Origin: Rhyacophila brunnea
Taxonomy: Eukaryota > Arthropoda > Insecta > Trichoptera > Rhyacophilidae
Direction: 5' to 3'
NCBI GenBank assembly: GCA_022495005.1
Contig: JAGYXB010000456.1
Coordinates: forward strand, 1 to 64,000
DNA: 64,000 nt
Shown here: one piece after another, positions 1 to 11,273 of the stretch
Layout of the letters: the number at the start of each line of letters is the position of its first letter
Position numbering within the stretch: position 1 is the stretch's first letter
Notes under the pieces: generated by a model
The model's database searches: none
Seen by the model: the letters and a program-made list of their open reading frames with translations, nothing else
Told to the model about the DNA's origin: nothing
Position numbers and translations under genes: made by a program

Positions 1-1749
1 ATATACGAATTGAAGTGACTCATTACGTATTATTCTGACATTCTGAACAGCCGATTAAAAGACCACAAAAATAAATCGTATTCATAAGGAGAAAATTGAT
101 TCAGATACTATCTTAAAAAAACAAACCAACAATGTAATAAATACGTTAATTTTTCTAAAATAATTAACTGAATTTACCTACTACAGTAGTTTTATCAAAA
201 TCTTCCCTTAATAATTCATAGTACTTATTTCATTATGAATTCATTGAGCATTTATGAGAGAATAGTTAGAACAACAAGAACATAATATTATTGAAAGTAT
301 AATAAACTTTATGTAACACTCACAAAAGATATTCACATTGTATTACAACTGAAAGTAAACCTATACCTAAGTAATATTTCAATGGATACACAATACTGTA
401 TAATATATGTATTTTAACAATGGCCATCAACTTATGCCCAACGCCCAACCGAAATGCATGATTAATCAATTTCACGCTTTCTCGTCTTACCTTTGAGTAA
501 ATACAGTGTATACCAATCTTTATACGTATTATAATAAATACAATGCAGTATGAGTATAGCGAATAACGGTCCAAGATGCAATAACCTATATACCTATACA
601 AAATAAGATCAACTTAAAATTACATAATAATTATAGTGGGTTGCTGCCAAAAGTTGGTATGTCGATAATTTGGTAATTTAGAGTTAATAACGGTTTATGA
701 CGTGTATATTCGTAAATATGTATGCTAGAATATGACGATAAAGCACACAGAAATAAGCATTATGCCTGATTTTAGAGGTCAAAATTCATGCTGCAATTAC
801 TCCGTAACTATATATTTTTCTCCTTGGATCAAAAATTCGTACATAATATGTGTTAGCCTTCTTTAAAATCCTCCATTCAAGTTTCTCCAAAGCCACTTCC
901 CTCAAGTTTTCGAAGCCCATGGTCCTCAAATCTAACTCAACACTATACTGTACATGGTTGACCTGTCTTTATTTATCTTTCACCGCTCTAAATGTCAGTT
1001 TATTTGTCATGAATGTCTCGCCGTTATTGTGTACACTGCCCAGCCATCCAAGGGCTAAGACACACGGCACTGCAAACTGCCGCGTTCGCACCACGCCAGG
1101 TGTCTATCCGGTAATGCGCCGCGGATATACAATATTTCTCGTAAGGTTACTTCTTTCCAGAGGAGAGAGACTAAGGATCGTATCGGCTTGTGAAGCCAAT
1201 GATTAAAAACAGATTTTTTTAAGTAATAAAAGCCAGTGACATGAAAGTCCGGAGAAGGGCGACGATAATAAAAAATCCTGTGATTTAGTAGTAAATCAAA
1301 TACTATCACTTGCAACTTGGAACAGGAGGTAATCTTTTTTATTATCTGGTAGTTTTACAAAAATAATAAGACAGTAACAAGTTAGGTTTATTCACTAAAA
1401 TTTTAGTCTTGTGATCCTAATAGTCAAAATAGTATCATGTAGAGACACCATTTCAATTCAGTAACCAAAGAAATATATTATAATTATAGTCAATATTAAT
1501 TTATGAAGATCGTAGATATATCGCAATGCTTCAAAATTAATATCACCCGTCTGACATGTCCTTTAGAATTAGATCAAAGTATCTTGACACAGTGAATGTT
1601 TTAAATGGTTTAGTCACCATAGTATTGGTACATATAAATTTATAGTATACGCCAGTCAGCGTGGTAGCTGGTATCCAGCAAGTCCAGCAATCATTGGGAG
1701 CTGATAGACGAAGAATCATTGCGGAAGAACGAGTAGGATGGCAACGCTT
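1..1749. other. AT-rich stretch, no recognised gene
   Basis: No coding pattern, repeat end or RNA gene is recognised here. The only compositional break is a GC-richer patch near 1,020-1,200, which resembles degraded transposon sequence. The open frames across it have no recognisable domain. Confidence 0.5.
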
Positions 1750-1757
1750 ACCGTGAT

Positions 1758-2287
1758 TAATGATTGCAATACCGGTATTTCAAAACCGGTATTACAGTAT
1801 TTATCAATACCAAAATACCGGTTTTAAAATCCAAAATACCGGAATTTTTGGTATTAAGAAAGCACACTCGTTTACGTTTTTTTTTTTTAATATTATTTGG
1901 AAATAGAAAACATCCGTGACAAAAATGTTCAATTATTATATAATTATTGATGACTGTACAAGCGTTGAATTAAATAAGCTTTTCCTGCAGCCGGATTTAT
2001 TTGCACTTGATGAACTTTTGAGAGCTTTAGTTAAAATTATCAATATATTCAAATTATTTGTAAAAATCACTAGTTCTACAATTATGATAAATACATATTT
2101 TTAAATGACAACATAATAAATGTAGGCTATGTAGATTTTTGCTAGAAAATATTATTTTAAAAAGATTTTAATAGCTATTTATTGATAAGCACTTAATTCT
2201 GTTTTTTTAATGTTTAAAAAAACCGGTATTCAATAAGAAATACCGAAAAACCGGTATTGACATTTTCATTCGGTATTGCAATCCCTA
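1758..2287. mobile_element. Non-autonomous hAT-like element with CCGGT sub-terminal repeats
   Basis: The ends are imperfect inverted repeats: TAATGATTGCAATACCGG on the left and, on the right, the reverse complement of TAGGGATTGCAATACCG. The flanks ACCGTGAT (1750-1757) and ACCGTGGT (2288-2295) form an 8-bp target duplication with one mismatch, which is the hAT signature. AATACCGG/CCGGTATT is repeated many times inside both ends, as expected for sub-terminal transposase-binding repeats. The AT-rich centre (about 1,910-2,105) has a 62-codon frame with no certain homology that may be a transposase scrap. It shares its architecture, but not its sub-terminal motif, with the element at 51,148-51,884. 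Confidence 0.75.
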
Positions 2288-2862
2288 ACCGTGGTGCAAT
2301 AAGGATAAATTTATATTCAATAATACATGGGTATTTATAATATAACTTTGTGTGTGATCTGATATGACGTGGTAATCAAATCAATGATAATCATCACAAT
2401 ATGATTTTAAACACCAAAAATAATTGGATGACCTTTAGCCGTGGATATTACTTTCTCGGCTTTAGAAAGGTGTACACGTGTAAAATGCATCGCGAAATTT
2501 AATATGACTTTACACAGTACATTGAGGACGTATACTGACGTGTTAGTTTTTCGAAAAGGTGAATAAAAAGGTAATTATTCTTCCTTTAAACATTCTTGAA
2601 TTTTCAAATGATGATATATTATATTTTATTTTCGACTTTTTGTAGTAAATAAACGTCGGTATTAATTTGTATGCTGAACCCACACTTTAAAAAAACTGCA
2701 TTTTAATCGTTCATGATCTAAAATATTCTAATATATTATTGTATGGTTCTATGAATTTAAAGAAAAAATATTTATTCATTCATTAACCACAACATTTCAT
2801 TAAGTTTAGGACTTGTTTTGTTAAATGGGTAATACCTGCTACTGACGTTTGAAATTTCAGTT

Positions 2863-3305
2863 AAGCGTCAATTACATTGAGCTTTTTTATGAGCTGATTA
2901 TTGGCAAATTTAAAAGCGGGCGGTTCAGCTACTGCGATTTCATGATTACACACAAAATTTTCCATTCGCTGATAAGCCACAAGCCAGCGAGCGATTTTTA
3001 CGGAACGTAGTTCTTTTTTTTGCCGGGAGGTCGCTACGCTCCATAATAATGTTTCCATTAAACGTCAAAAAGGTAAATTTCAAAATGAGTAGCTCGTTTT
3101 TCCACCACCACGCTCTACTGCGCAGACGCGATACGCCCACAAGCCGGCGTGTAGCTTATAAAGTTGACCGGCTTTCAACTTTTCTCGGTGGAGTGTTTAC
3201 AACCTGCTTATTAGCTTGTTCGATGATTACACTGGGCGAATTTACAGGCAGATTATAAATTTGCCAATAATCAGCTCGTAAAAAAGCTCAATGTAATTGA
3301 CGCTT
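2863..3305. mobile_element. Fold-back MITE, copy 1 (AGCGTCAATT ends)
   Basis: Terminal inverted repeats of about 50 bp begin AGCGTCAATTACATTGAGCT and close with the matching complement at 3,257-3,305. The interior continues as looser inverted repeats (AGCTGATTATTGG, GCCCGC, CCGGC). TTA lies at both outer edges (left TTA|AGCG read as TTA + AGCG, right CGCT|TTA), compatible with a 3-bp PIF/Harbinger-type duplication. Short frames inside are inverted-repeat artefacts. A diverged relative is at 41,524-41,925. Confidence 0.7.
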
Positions 3306-5040
3306 TATTGACACTTTACAAGAGAGAAATTAAGCCAAAATAAACAAGCCGAGTGCCATTTCTATCGATTTGTAATAAAACTGTGTTTTATTTAAACCTG
3401 TTTATGTACATTATTGTTTCAACAGTATTTTACATGAAGTATGTAGATATATGCGTGTTCGGAAATTTGTACATATTATGCAGTTTCCCTATCATAGTAG
3501 ACCGTGAGATGCGGTATCTGAAATAAATGGGCGTATAGTATTGATATCAAATTCATGTAGGTACTTATAAATAAAAGAAGTTATAAAAACCACCGGAATA
3601 CAAGGGAAAAACAGAAGAAAATACGTAGGGTAGATAAGTAAATTAGAAATACAATAATCATATTGTATAATTTATATAAAATTCGTATAGTAATCGATAA
3701 AATAGGTAATCGTAAGTGTTAAGTCCTACTTATCACATGTCTACAAATTTTGATAGCAATTCAATCTAATTAATGTTCTTATTGAATCTGGTAAATTTGA
3801 GCATTATTGTCTGCAATGCTCCTCGACCAACGCGTATTTTTTTTATCTCAATGTTATACGGCCATCTCTTTCCGGTAATACAGGTCACTATGCTATGCCG
3901 AAATGTAATACATACGTACAATTTTTGACAAACTTTGTCGGAAACTTTGTCTTTGTCCATAGCAGGGAGCTCAGAAATAATGGGAACTAAAAAACATAAC
4001 GGGTAAGGAGAAGCAGGCAACCGATCTCGATTAAGGAAGAATACTGGATAAATTTTAACACGTGTCAAGAATACGTCATACGTCGAATACTGACAACTGC
4101 TCTCGGTTTATGCATTGACGTTCATTTAATATTGGTGTATTGCACACACTATTGCACGTATATTATAATACGTGGTTCATTTTCTTAGGACACTCACTCA
4201 TTCAAAACCATGCCACAAGCTTTACTGTATTGGTATATAGCCTATCGGAATTATAATTATTATCTATTCTGTGTGCCATGGTCTTAACTGTATATGTGTA
4301 TTTTTCAAGTATAAAAAAAGTGTTTAAACTATTACAACAACAATTACAGTATTTTTAATACTCAATGAAGAGAAAGGAGCTTCCAAAGCTGCCAGTGACA
4401 TGAACATCAACGTATACTCAAAAGCACAACTACCAACGAATTTTAAACATTATATTACCAGGTTAGGTGTGGGTCTTTCAAAGTTATTCTCTCAAATAAG
4501 CCTAATTATCCAGCACAAAGACCTAAAACTACTACCATACTCACAAACGAGAGAGGTTTTAGTAAGACAAACTGAAACACACGCCGACCTCCTTCAGGTT
4601 CCCAAACTGTTTAATGCAGCGTCACGCGCCGCATTATTTGACCTTTGCACCGCATCGCTTGTTCTGCGATCCTACGATAAAGCCTTCGAACATAATTCAC
4701 TCTTCGCCCTCCCGGAGGCTAGCGAAGAGCTTTTTATAATCTCGTAACATAACTGTGCTTTCCTTTGCACTTACTAGCTTTTGGTATTACGACGATGTAT
4801 GGGCTTCGAGATTTATTTCAAGTCGTCTTTACATTCTGTAGTTTATGATAATATGTCTCACAGAGAATTATTACGGAGTGAAGCTTTATTTTTGTGAGCT
4901 TTCTTAAAGCTACAATAATTTATTATTGTAAACCACCTGGAATAATTGAATACTTTCACGTGTTTCTAAATGCCAAGTGGGGTGTAAAAGACTCAGTCAA
5001 AGAAAAAGAAGGTATGAAAATTATTGAGTCAGATTAAAAA
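3306..5040. other. No recognised gene; one unassigned open frame
   Basis: Mostly AT-rich sequence without a recognised repeat. An open frame of about 115 codons on the plus strand (4,400-4,747) has a GC-richer second half. I recognise no domain, signal peptide or transposon motif in it. It could be an unannotated exon or chance, and I give it little weight. Confidence 0.3.
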
Positions 5041-5245
5041 ATATAATTATTTCCAAATTCTAATGGATTTAAGCGTTGCACTATTCCATTTGAGTCGTTT
5101 TTTGCGACCCGGGTTTCACCTTTCGGCATCGTATACTCACCAAAAGGCAAACACACACTGACAACAAACACTATTAACTCTAACTTATATAATAAATCAA
5201 TAAAATAAAGTAGGTAAAAACTTATCACCTAGTACCTATTAAGTC
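5041..5245 (-). repeat. Dispersed repeat with hammerhead-like core, copy 1
   Basis: Read on the minus strand, this shares about 190 bp with 37,690-37,900 and 57,054-57,245. It opens with GTTTTTACCTACTTTATT, continues through a GTTGTCAGTGTGTG stretch, and reaches GATGCCGAAAGG then TGAAACCCGGGTCGC (plus-strand positions about 5,104-5,131). The CTGA box seen in other copies is lost through a small deletion in front of GATGCC. This copy therefore cannot form the full core. Confidence 0.6.
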
Positions 5246-5349
5246 AAGGGTCACATTAAAAAAATTATAACAAACAAATTATTTGTAAAAAATCCATACC
5301 TTGTCAATAATAATACACGCGATCATCGTATAATAAATCGACAAACCTA

Positions 5350-5462
5350 CTGTCCAACAAGATCTTCTTGGCTACGTGTTAAAACTCTGAACTAACAAGC
5401 TCCTCCTACTTTTAACCGCACTAATGACTTCCGGTTATCGCCTAGATCTTCTTGTTGGACAG
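5350..5462. mobile_element. 113-bp TA-flanked MITE
   Basis: The ends are CTGTCCAACAAGA at 5350 and its exact complement TCTTGTTGGACAG ending at 5462. TA lies immediately outside both ends (5348-5349, 5463-5464), as in Tc1/mariner-type insertions. The interior is about 85 bp with no coding content. Confidence 0.65.
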
Positions 5463-6734
5463 TAATAGATCATTAGTAATTATTATAAATAATAACTAAT
5501 AACCATACTACACTCAAGAGGTGTAATATCGTCAATTATTCTGAGAACAATGTAAATTAATGGAGTTAAATAATGAGATATATCTATGTTAAACTATTTT
5601 TAATTATTTTCTATTAATATTTCAAATATAGTTTTATTATTCAATCACTCTGCAACATTGTACGACAGGCAATCATACGCACTCTTCGGCACCACAAAAC
5701 AGATTGATGTGAAAGCTAGTCGTCATGGATCTAGGTCTTGAAGTAGGATAAAGTTTATTGCTTTATGACGAGCAGCCCATAAAACCTAATACATTCATAG
5801 TGCGCTGAGTGTACTCAAATGCGCATTTCGTGTACATTACAAACTTGAACTACTCTATTGAAAATAACAAATCCTTTAACATATTGTTTTGTTATCCAAT
5901 AATTATTTACCTATTTAAGCGCTTACGAAGGCAACCCACTTTACATTAGATAATTGTGTTTTCTGGCCATAACTCTTTAAAAATAATATCATTTTTGGTG
6001 TACCTACCTCTTGGGTACCTATATCTTCACGCTAATGAAAATTATTATACAGATTGACTTTTAGCCTGGCCCCATAATCTGTCATTTTGATTAGAGCAGA
6101 TACCTATCTAAATATTATACATAATATCTCAAAGTCAATGTTTTAGAATTTAGGTATTAAATGAATTCTCAATATAAAAGATCATAGTTTAGTTATAGTG
6201 TTTATTATGTACTTTAATATACAAAACAAACTGCCTATCTTTAAATCAGTATATTATTTAATTTATCATGTGCTTGTACAAGCAAATATTGCACATCGAT
6301 CAAATAAAATTATTGAAAATTATGCCCGTTTATCAAATTATAATCTGACTTGGCATTTTTTATTCTATATATAAAGAACATGGGCATTTATTTTGGCGAT
6401 AATAAATTAGACGAGATTTATATCATGATTTCATATTAAATTGATAATATTTTAAAGAGAGGTAACGGGACATTACAGAAGAATAGAAGTGAAAGAGACA
6501 AACATCTTATTATAAGAACAGCTGATGTCTCATATCGCGCTCTGTGTGGTCATAACTTCGATCGATAATAAATAACAATTTGGTGCTGTAATAAACAATG
6601 GGTTAACGAAATATTATTATAATATTATATGCACTTTGAAATATGAATAATTTATTGAGAGCAGTACTAGTGAAAACTCATAAATTATGAGTATCAAATA
6701 TGAGATCGATATTTTTAATTGAACTCTTAATAAG

Positions 6735-7030
6735 TTGAATATACATAATTTGAAAACATCTCATGCATATACACACTAGAAAAAATCTTTTTACAGAAAA
6801 CATATGACACCCGACAGGATTTGAACCTGTATCTGCTGGATTCACGCCAGTATGTTTTGACCAATTAAACTACGGGCGCCTTTAGTTAGTTACGACGATT
6901 TTAACTTAATGCATAGGGCGCGATACATAAGAGACGCAGGTTCGATCCTGTCAGGTATCTTACTTTTTTCAAAAAAAAAAAATCTATTGGCTATATTTTC
7001 TTATGAGTGTTTTTTAAATTATGTATGTAG
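6735..7030. mobile_element. tRNA-hairpin retroposon, inverted dimer (copy a)
   Basis: The left half is antisense. After a tail piece (ATACATAATTTGAAAAC) comes a tRNA-like domain on the minus strand (about 6,808-6,881) with B-box GGTTCAAATCC, a 7-bp acceptor stem with two wobble pairs, and a D-arm. The right half (about 6,910-7,030) is a sense copy of the 3' part of that tRNA-like domain (GCAGGTTCGATCCTG) followed by the sense tail. The anticodon loop lacks T33, so this is tRNA-derived repeat rather than a working tRNA gene. Confidence 0.7.
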
Positions 7031-7149
7031 TTACCTACTATTACATTTGAAAATAATTACTATCGACTGAAGGTATTTGATGGAATTTGAATTAAAATTC
7101 TAAATGATTTAAGATGTCATTGTTTCCTTCAATTATAAATTTGTACTAT

Positions 7150-7340
7150 AACTACAAATTAACTGTATATATTGTAAGTGTGCCTTGGTGAGTGCGCACA
7201 GTGCCTGAAGACGCTGAAAGGTGAACCCCAGGTCGTAAAAATGGAACAAAAATCCTAATAATTGATATAAGTTGTTGTGCTATTCCGTTTGAGTTACAAT
7301 GCGCACTCAAAAATGACAAATGCCGGTAACACAGAATATA
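7150..7340. repeat. Dispersed repeat with hammerhead-like core, copy 2 (rearranged)
   Basis: The plus strand carries GTGCCTGAAGACGCTGAAAG followed by GTGAAC and AGGTC at about 7,201-7,235, the same core as at 37.8 and 57.2 kb. From about 7,270 the shared sequence continues in the opposite orientation (GTGCTATTCCGTTTGAGTT is the complement of the CAAATGGAATAGTAC part of other copies). The copy is therefore a head-to-head rearrangement. This is the only copy here with an intact CTGAAGA box, but its downstream GAAA is changed to GAAC. Confidence 0.6.
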
Positions 7341-8394
7341 CATAATTCGCGCATTCGCGCAGAAGTCAAATAAGAGAGAATTTTCTTATATTGTTATACT
7401 ATTATCATTTAATATTATATCTTTTTACTAAAAAAATACAGAAAAAACTGTTAAGTGTTTTATCGAAATGGAAGGAAATACATAGGTAAGGTTTGTAACC
7501 ATTTTATTCCAGTTCGAATTTCATGATAAGGGTTTGCGAAAATAAATAAAAAAACGATACCTCGCGTATGTTAGCATTGTTTAAAAAACCGCTATTTTCC
7601 AAAAGCCCACAACACACTTTAAAATGACGGCTGGAATATGTTTCGTTTCAGCAAAAGCTTAGCGAAAAACCAAGAAGATAAATATTACGACATGAAAACA
7701 TCCCTTAATAAATAAGGGTGTAGTGCTGGCCGTATATCAACACTCACAATATTACTGGCAGACCTATAAAAAACGAAAATGTCGATGCGAATATCGTGGG
7801 AGTAACGTGGAATACACTTGCGTCGATAACTCAAAAGAATTCAGGCCACGCAAGGGTTGGAAGCGTCCTCAAAGCGTATTTTAATGTAATAGTTTTTTTT
7901 TTTTGAAACGATATATTGTAGCATTAAATTTATGGTACAGATTCTAGACTTAGAAGTATGGAAAAAACTAAAGTTATTTGACACACGAATCATTTATTCG
8001 ATGTAATCTTTAAATTATCGTATTACCAATATATAATATTGTAAGCCAGTCGGTATGCATCAGTATTTAAAGTAGGATTTGGTTTATTATCATATGCAAG
8101 AAACACAAAATACACTAAAATATATCGACTACTAGACAAACTTTAATGTAGGTATATCGAACGGTAAAATTCAAAAGGCTCCACACACATCAAATTTACA
8201 GGAGGTATAAAAAACGTTTTTGTTATGATTTTCGGTCAAAGTCAGAATAAGTATATAAATATGATGATTATTATTTTTATGTTTTATTTTATGTTTTATT
8301 TTATATGAGATTATTAAAAAAAAACCTAATAAAAATGATGGCTAGGCCTTTTCCCCACTTTAATATTCTTTCGTTATTAAAGGGATGGATTTTA

Positions 8395-8435
8395 TCTAGC
8401 TGTGGATCGATACCCACTGATGATGATGATTATGA
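8395..8435 (+). repeat. Fragment of an RTE 3' end
   Basis: A TGTGGATCGATACCCACTGA piece followed by GATGATGATTATG matches the terminal part of the RTE copies at 29,940 and 32,820 (TGGATCGACC then GATGATGATG). It is only about 40 bp long. Confidence 0.4.
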
Positions 8436-8461
8436 TTTATATACCTACTTGAAATTATTGG

Positions 8462-8760
8462 TACAGTCCGCCCCATGGCCCCCATTCTGAAGCGGGCTCC
8501 CAGGTTAGGGTCTTTGGCGCTCCCTCTACCTATTGCTAGGGTTAAAGGCAGTGCGACGCTCTACAAAAGCGTTTCCCAAATGGTGTTCCAGGTAAAATTA
8601 AGTATATGCAGTGTATATTTGGCATTTTTTGTATTTTTAAATAAATCCACTTGAATTATGCAGTTTTCGAATATCAGCACACAATAAACATAATTTGTAT
8701 CACATATTTTAAAATGTTAATATTCTTGAAGTGCAATAGCGCCGCAGGCGAAATTTCTAC
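8462..8760 (+). repeat. Dispersed repeat, copy 1 (pair with 38.10-38.37 kb)
   Basis: It shares TGGCCCCCATTCTGAAGCGG, AAAGGCAGTG and a downstream AT-rich body ending at ATAGCGCCGCAGGCGA with 38,105-38,365 in the same order and orientation. The two copies are well diverged. I do not recognise the family. The GC-rich opening and about 300-bp length would fit a SINE or an LTR fragment. Confidence 0.55.
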
Positions 8761-8764
8761 CAAT

Positions 8765-8855
8765 GGCGCGAATTTGTGATCTATTTATCTTATCTATCTA
8801 TCGACCCGTCACGCCGGGCCCCAGGCTAGGGCCCTGTAAGCTCCCCCTTCTTGTG
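8765..8855 (-). repeat. SINE-like fragment, GTCGATCAGTTAAGTGAG family
   Basis: On the minus strand this reads CAGGGCCCTAGCCTGG, then a GGGTCGATAG, AGATAAATAG and ATCACAAATT series. The related copies at 36,290-36,365 and 49,000-49,115 are on the plus strand. The 49-kb copy has a tRNA-like A box, which suggests a third tRNA-derived SINE family. Confidence 0.5.
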
Positions 8856-8994
8856 GGGGCCATGGTCTGCCCCAAGTATCTCCACAGTAAACAGTATTGG
8901 GTCTCATTAATAATATCAAATTACCTCCGCCCTAAAAAAGCGGGAACATTCTTCCTCTTTTGAAATCTTATTTGACGAACAAATAATAAAGAAT

Positions 8995-9290
8995 TCACTT
9001 TTCCTCGCATATCAAATATGTGTTTTGCATAAGGCCAGAGAAAAAATGTGCGGGGAATTTATGTCTCGTCTGATGTTGGCAGATGATTTGGCGCAAATTG
9101 AAATGGCAGTGTATGGAAAACAGCAAAGCCTCGTAGGATTGAAAGAAATATACAGACGTCAAACTTCCAAATTTGTTGAGAATACTGACGCCGAAAATCA
9201 TGTCACGAGACACGCAAACAAATCTGAAGAACGGTTTCCAACAAAATAAATTTAAATAATTGTGGATTAAAGATGAAACTTTTAATATAA
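8995..9290. other. Unassigned open frames
   Basis: Open frames run on both strands (plus 9,025-9,249, 74 codons; minus 8,995-9,363). The plus frame is lysine/glutamate-rich and looks somewhat protein-like, but I recognise no family. No splice or promoter evidence can be judged. It may be chance or a repeat remnant. Confidence 0.2.
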
Positions 9291-9329
9291 TACAACGACG
9301 AAAAAGTATCGATGTACATGATTTTGAAT

Positions 9330-9560
9330 AGACATACTTTAAAAACAGCTCAAGCATATACACACTAGAAAAAATAGGACTTGTACCTGGATTTGCTGGA
9401 TTCCAATTAAGCTACGGGCATCTTATTAAATTACGACGATTTTAACTAGTAGTTGTTACTTGAAATGCTTATCGAATTGCGTTATAATGTTGGCTATCAG
9501 TTTTAGTATATTAAATTAGGGTAGGTATAAATTAATTCTTTAATTACTTCCCGATGTCGC
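9330..9560 (-). mobile_element. tRNA-hairpin retroposon, antisense fragment (copy b)
   Basis: It holds an antisense tail piece (CATACTTTAAAAACAGC), a degraded antisense tRNA-like domain (TGGATTCC, AATTAAGCTACGGGCATC), and then the conserved upstream flank ACGACGATTTTAACTAGTAG. The flank continues collinear with 26,155-26,290 (GAATGTTTATCAAATTG-type sequence). Confidence 0.6.
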
Positions 9561-10210
9561 GGACAGACTTAGACTTGCTAATAATTTAATAAACTATTTT
9601 GTTTGAGAATGTAACATTCTATATAGAGTATAGTAGAGGGATTTTCCAACATGCTGTCTTCAAATAAAACAATTTCTTTGAAAAAAAGTGGTCATTTGGG
9701 TGACCACACTAAATTATGAGATAACCATTTTTTTATTATTTTTCTATTGGAGGACTAATATTTGTATTCATTTTAGAGTGATAACACCATCATTAGGTGC
9801 ATATAATTAGTTGAATTTCAATTACTTGCGATGTTCTTTTTTATCTCCATAAAATACAGAAATTAAAACACAAATTTTTATATGCTTACTATTTCTATTG
9901 AAATGATGGTGTTACCTACACAACTCAGCTTCACCGTTAAACGGATCACGGATCTAATGGGATAGGTGAATGGCTAACCATTCCTCTTAAAAACCATGTA
10001 AATATATTTTAATCTCTGTGAAAGCCCATATGCGAAGTGGTGGAAATGGTAATTAACATTCTTATAATATAGATATCTATTTACGTATGGCACCCACCGT
10101 GGCCTAGTTAGTATAGCACTTCAATCAATACAAAAAATATGATTATTTAAAAGATATATAATAATATAACTAAATATCTATTCGAAGTTCATTCAGTTAT
10201 ATGTTATATG

Positions 10211-10774
10211 CAGTGGCGGCTCGTCCATATGTACTGCGGAACTGCAGCACCCCCGAGAAAAATGTAATATTATAATATACATAAATTTATGTATATTATA
10301 TGAAAATATCAATATTATTTAAGCGTGTATTAAGCTCGCCCGCGCACCGATGCATCCAATAATTATCATACACCGCGGTAGTAATATCAGAAAGTGACGC
10401 ATCACGTGATTTTGTGTAGTGCCATTTTCGATGGAATATGCTCGAGTGGATGAAGGAGGGGTTCCGGGAGCGGGGCTCGCCGCTAAGACCTTGGTCTGGT
10501 ACTGCCTATCCGGCAGTATTTCGTATTGCGCGCGGATGCGGCGGCTCTGAGCGCGATGTGACGCGCGGCGCGACAGCTGTCAAGGCCAACGAAAGGGTGA
10601 TAGACCTTTTTCAAGGAAAAAGGACAGAGGAATTAATTTTATAATGAAATAAAAATACATATGTTTAATTTTAATAATTTTGATGTTATTAGTAAAATAT
10701 AATCCAAATAAACATTTTTTTATCTTTTCAATCAACCGCAGCACCCCCAGATATAATATCCACGAGCCGCTATG
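10211..10774. mobile_element. Non-autonomous hAT-type element (CAGTGGCGGCTCGT ends)
   Basis: The left end is CAGTGGCGGCTCGTCCATA. The right end reads CCACGAGCCGCTATG, a mutated complement. GCAGCACCCCC recurs just inside both ends (10,242 and 10,739), giving the sub-terminal inverted pair. The CAGTGGCGG start is typical of hAT families. I could not confirm an 8-bp duplication. The GC-rich centre (10,440-10,600) has a 68-codon open frame with no recognisable domain. Confidence 0.65.
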
Positions 10775-11273
10775 TAAAAATATGACAACTTTATATTAAT
10801 TACAAGACGTTTGAGTCATAAGCACTGAATAAAAACCCATCAATAAGTTCTGTAATCTTTCGAATGAGAGAACCAATCAATAAATGTAACGAAATTTCAC
10901 AGGAAAAGGTAATTATAATTGTTAATTTAGGTTCGTGAATTTTTTTATTCGATAAGTGAATGGAAAACCGTTAACTTTTAAAAGAAAGTGAAATTATATA
11001 ACAAAGTCCCACGTCGCTAAGTAAAAAAATATTTTCAATTTCAAGTAGTATTAAAATTACTTACTACATATTAATTTAAAACCTACACTCTGTCAATCTG
11101 TCAGTTCGAATATATATATTTTTTTTATAATATTGCCATGACTCTGACTAATGCATTTTTAATTTTGTTATTGATATATTATTATTGAGATGTTTGTCTA
11201 ATTAATTTTGTGACAAAATGATTCATGTTTAATATTATTGTAATATGCAATATTTCTGAATAGTGTTTCACCT

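Noticed and set aside
850..1315. Frames of 118 and 86 codons on opposite strands
   Set aside because: No recognisable motif on either strand; GC-richer patch more likely degraded repeat.
6808..6881. Functional tRNA gene on the minus strand
   Set aside because: The acceptor, D and T arms pair, but the anticodon stem has a mismatch and the loop lacks T33. The sequence is repeated at several places inside a repeat family, so it is tRNA-derived.
10438..10644. 68-codon GC-rich frame as a host exon
   Set aside because: It lies wholly inside the hAT-type element at 10,211-10,774 and has no domain.
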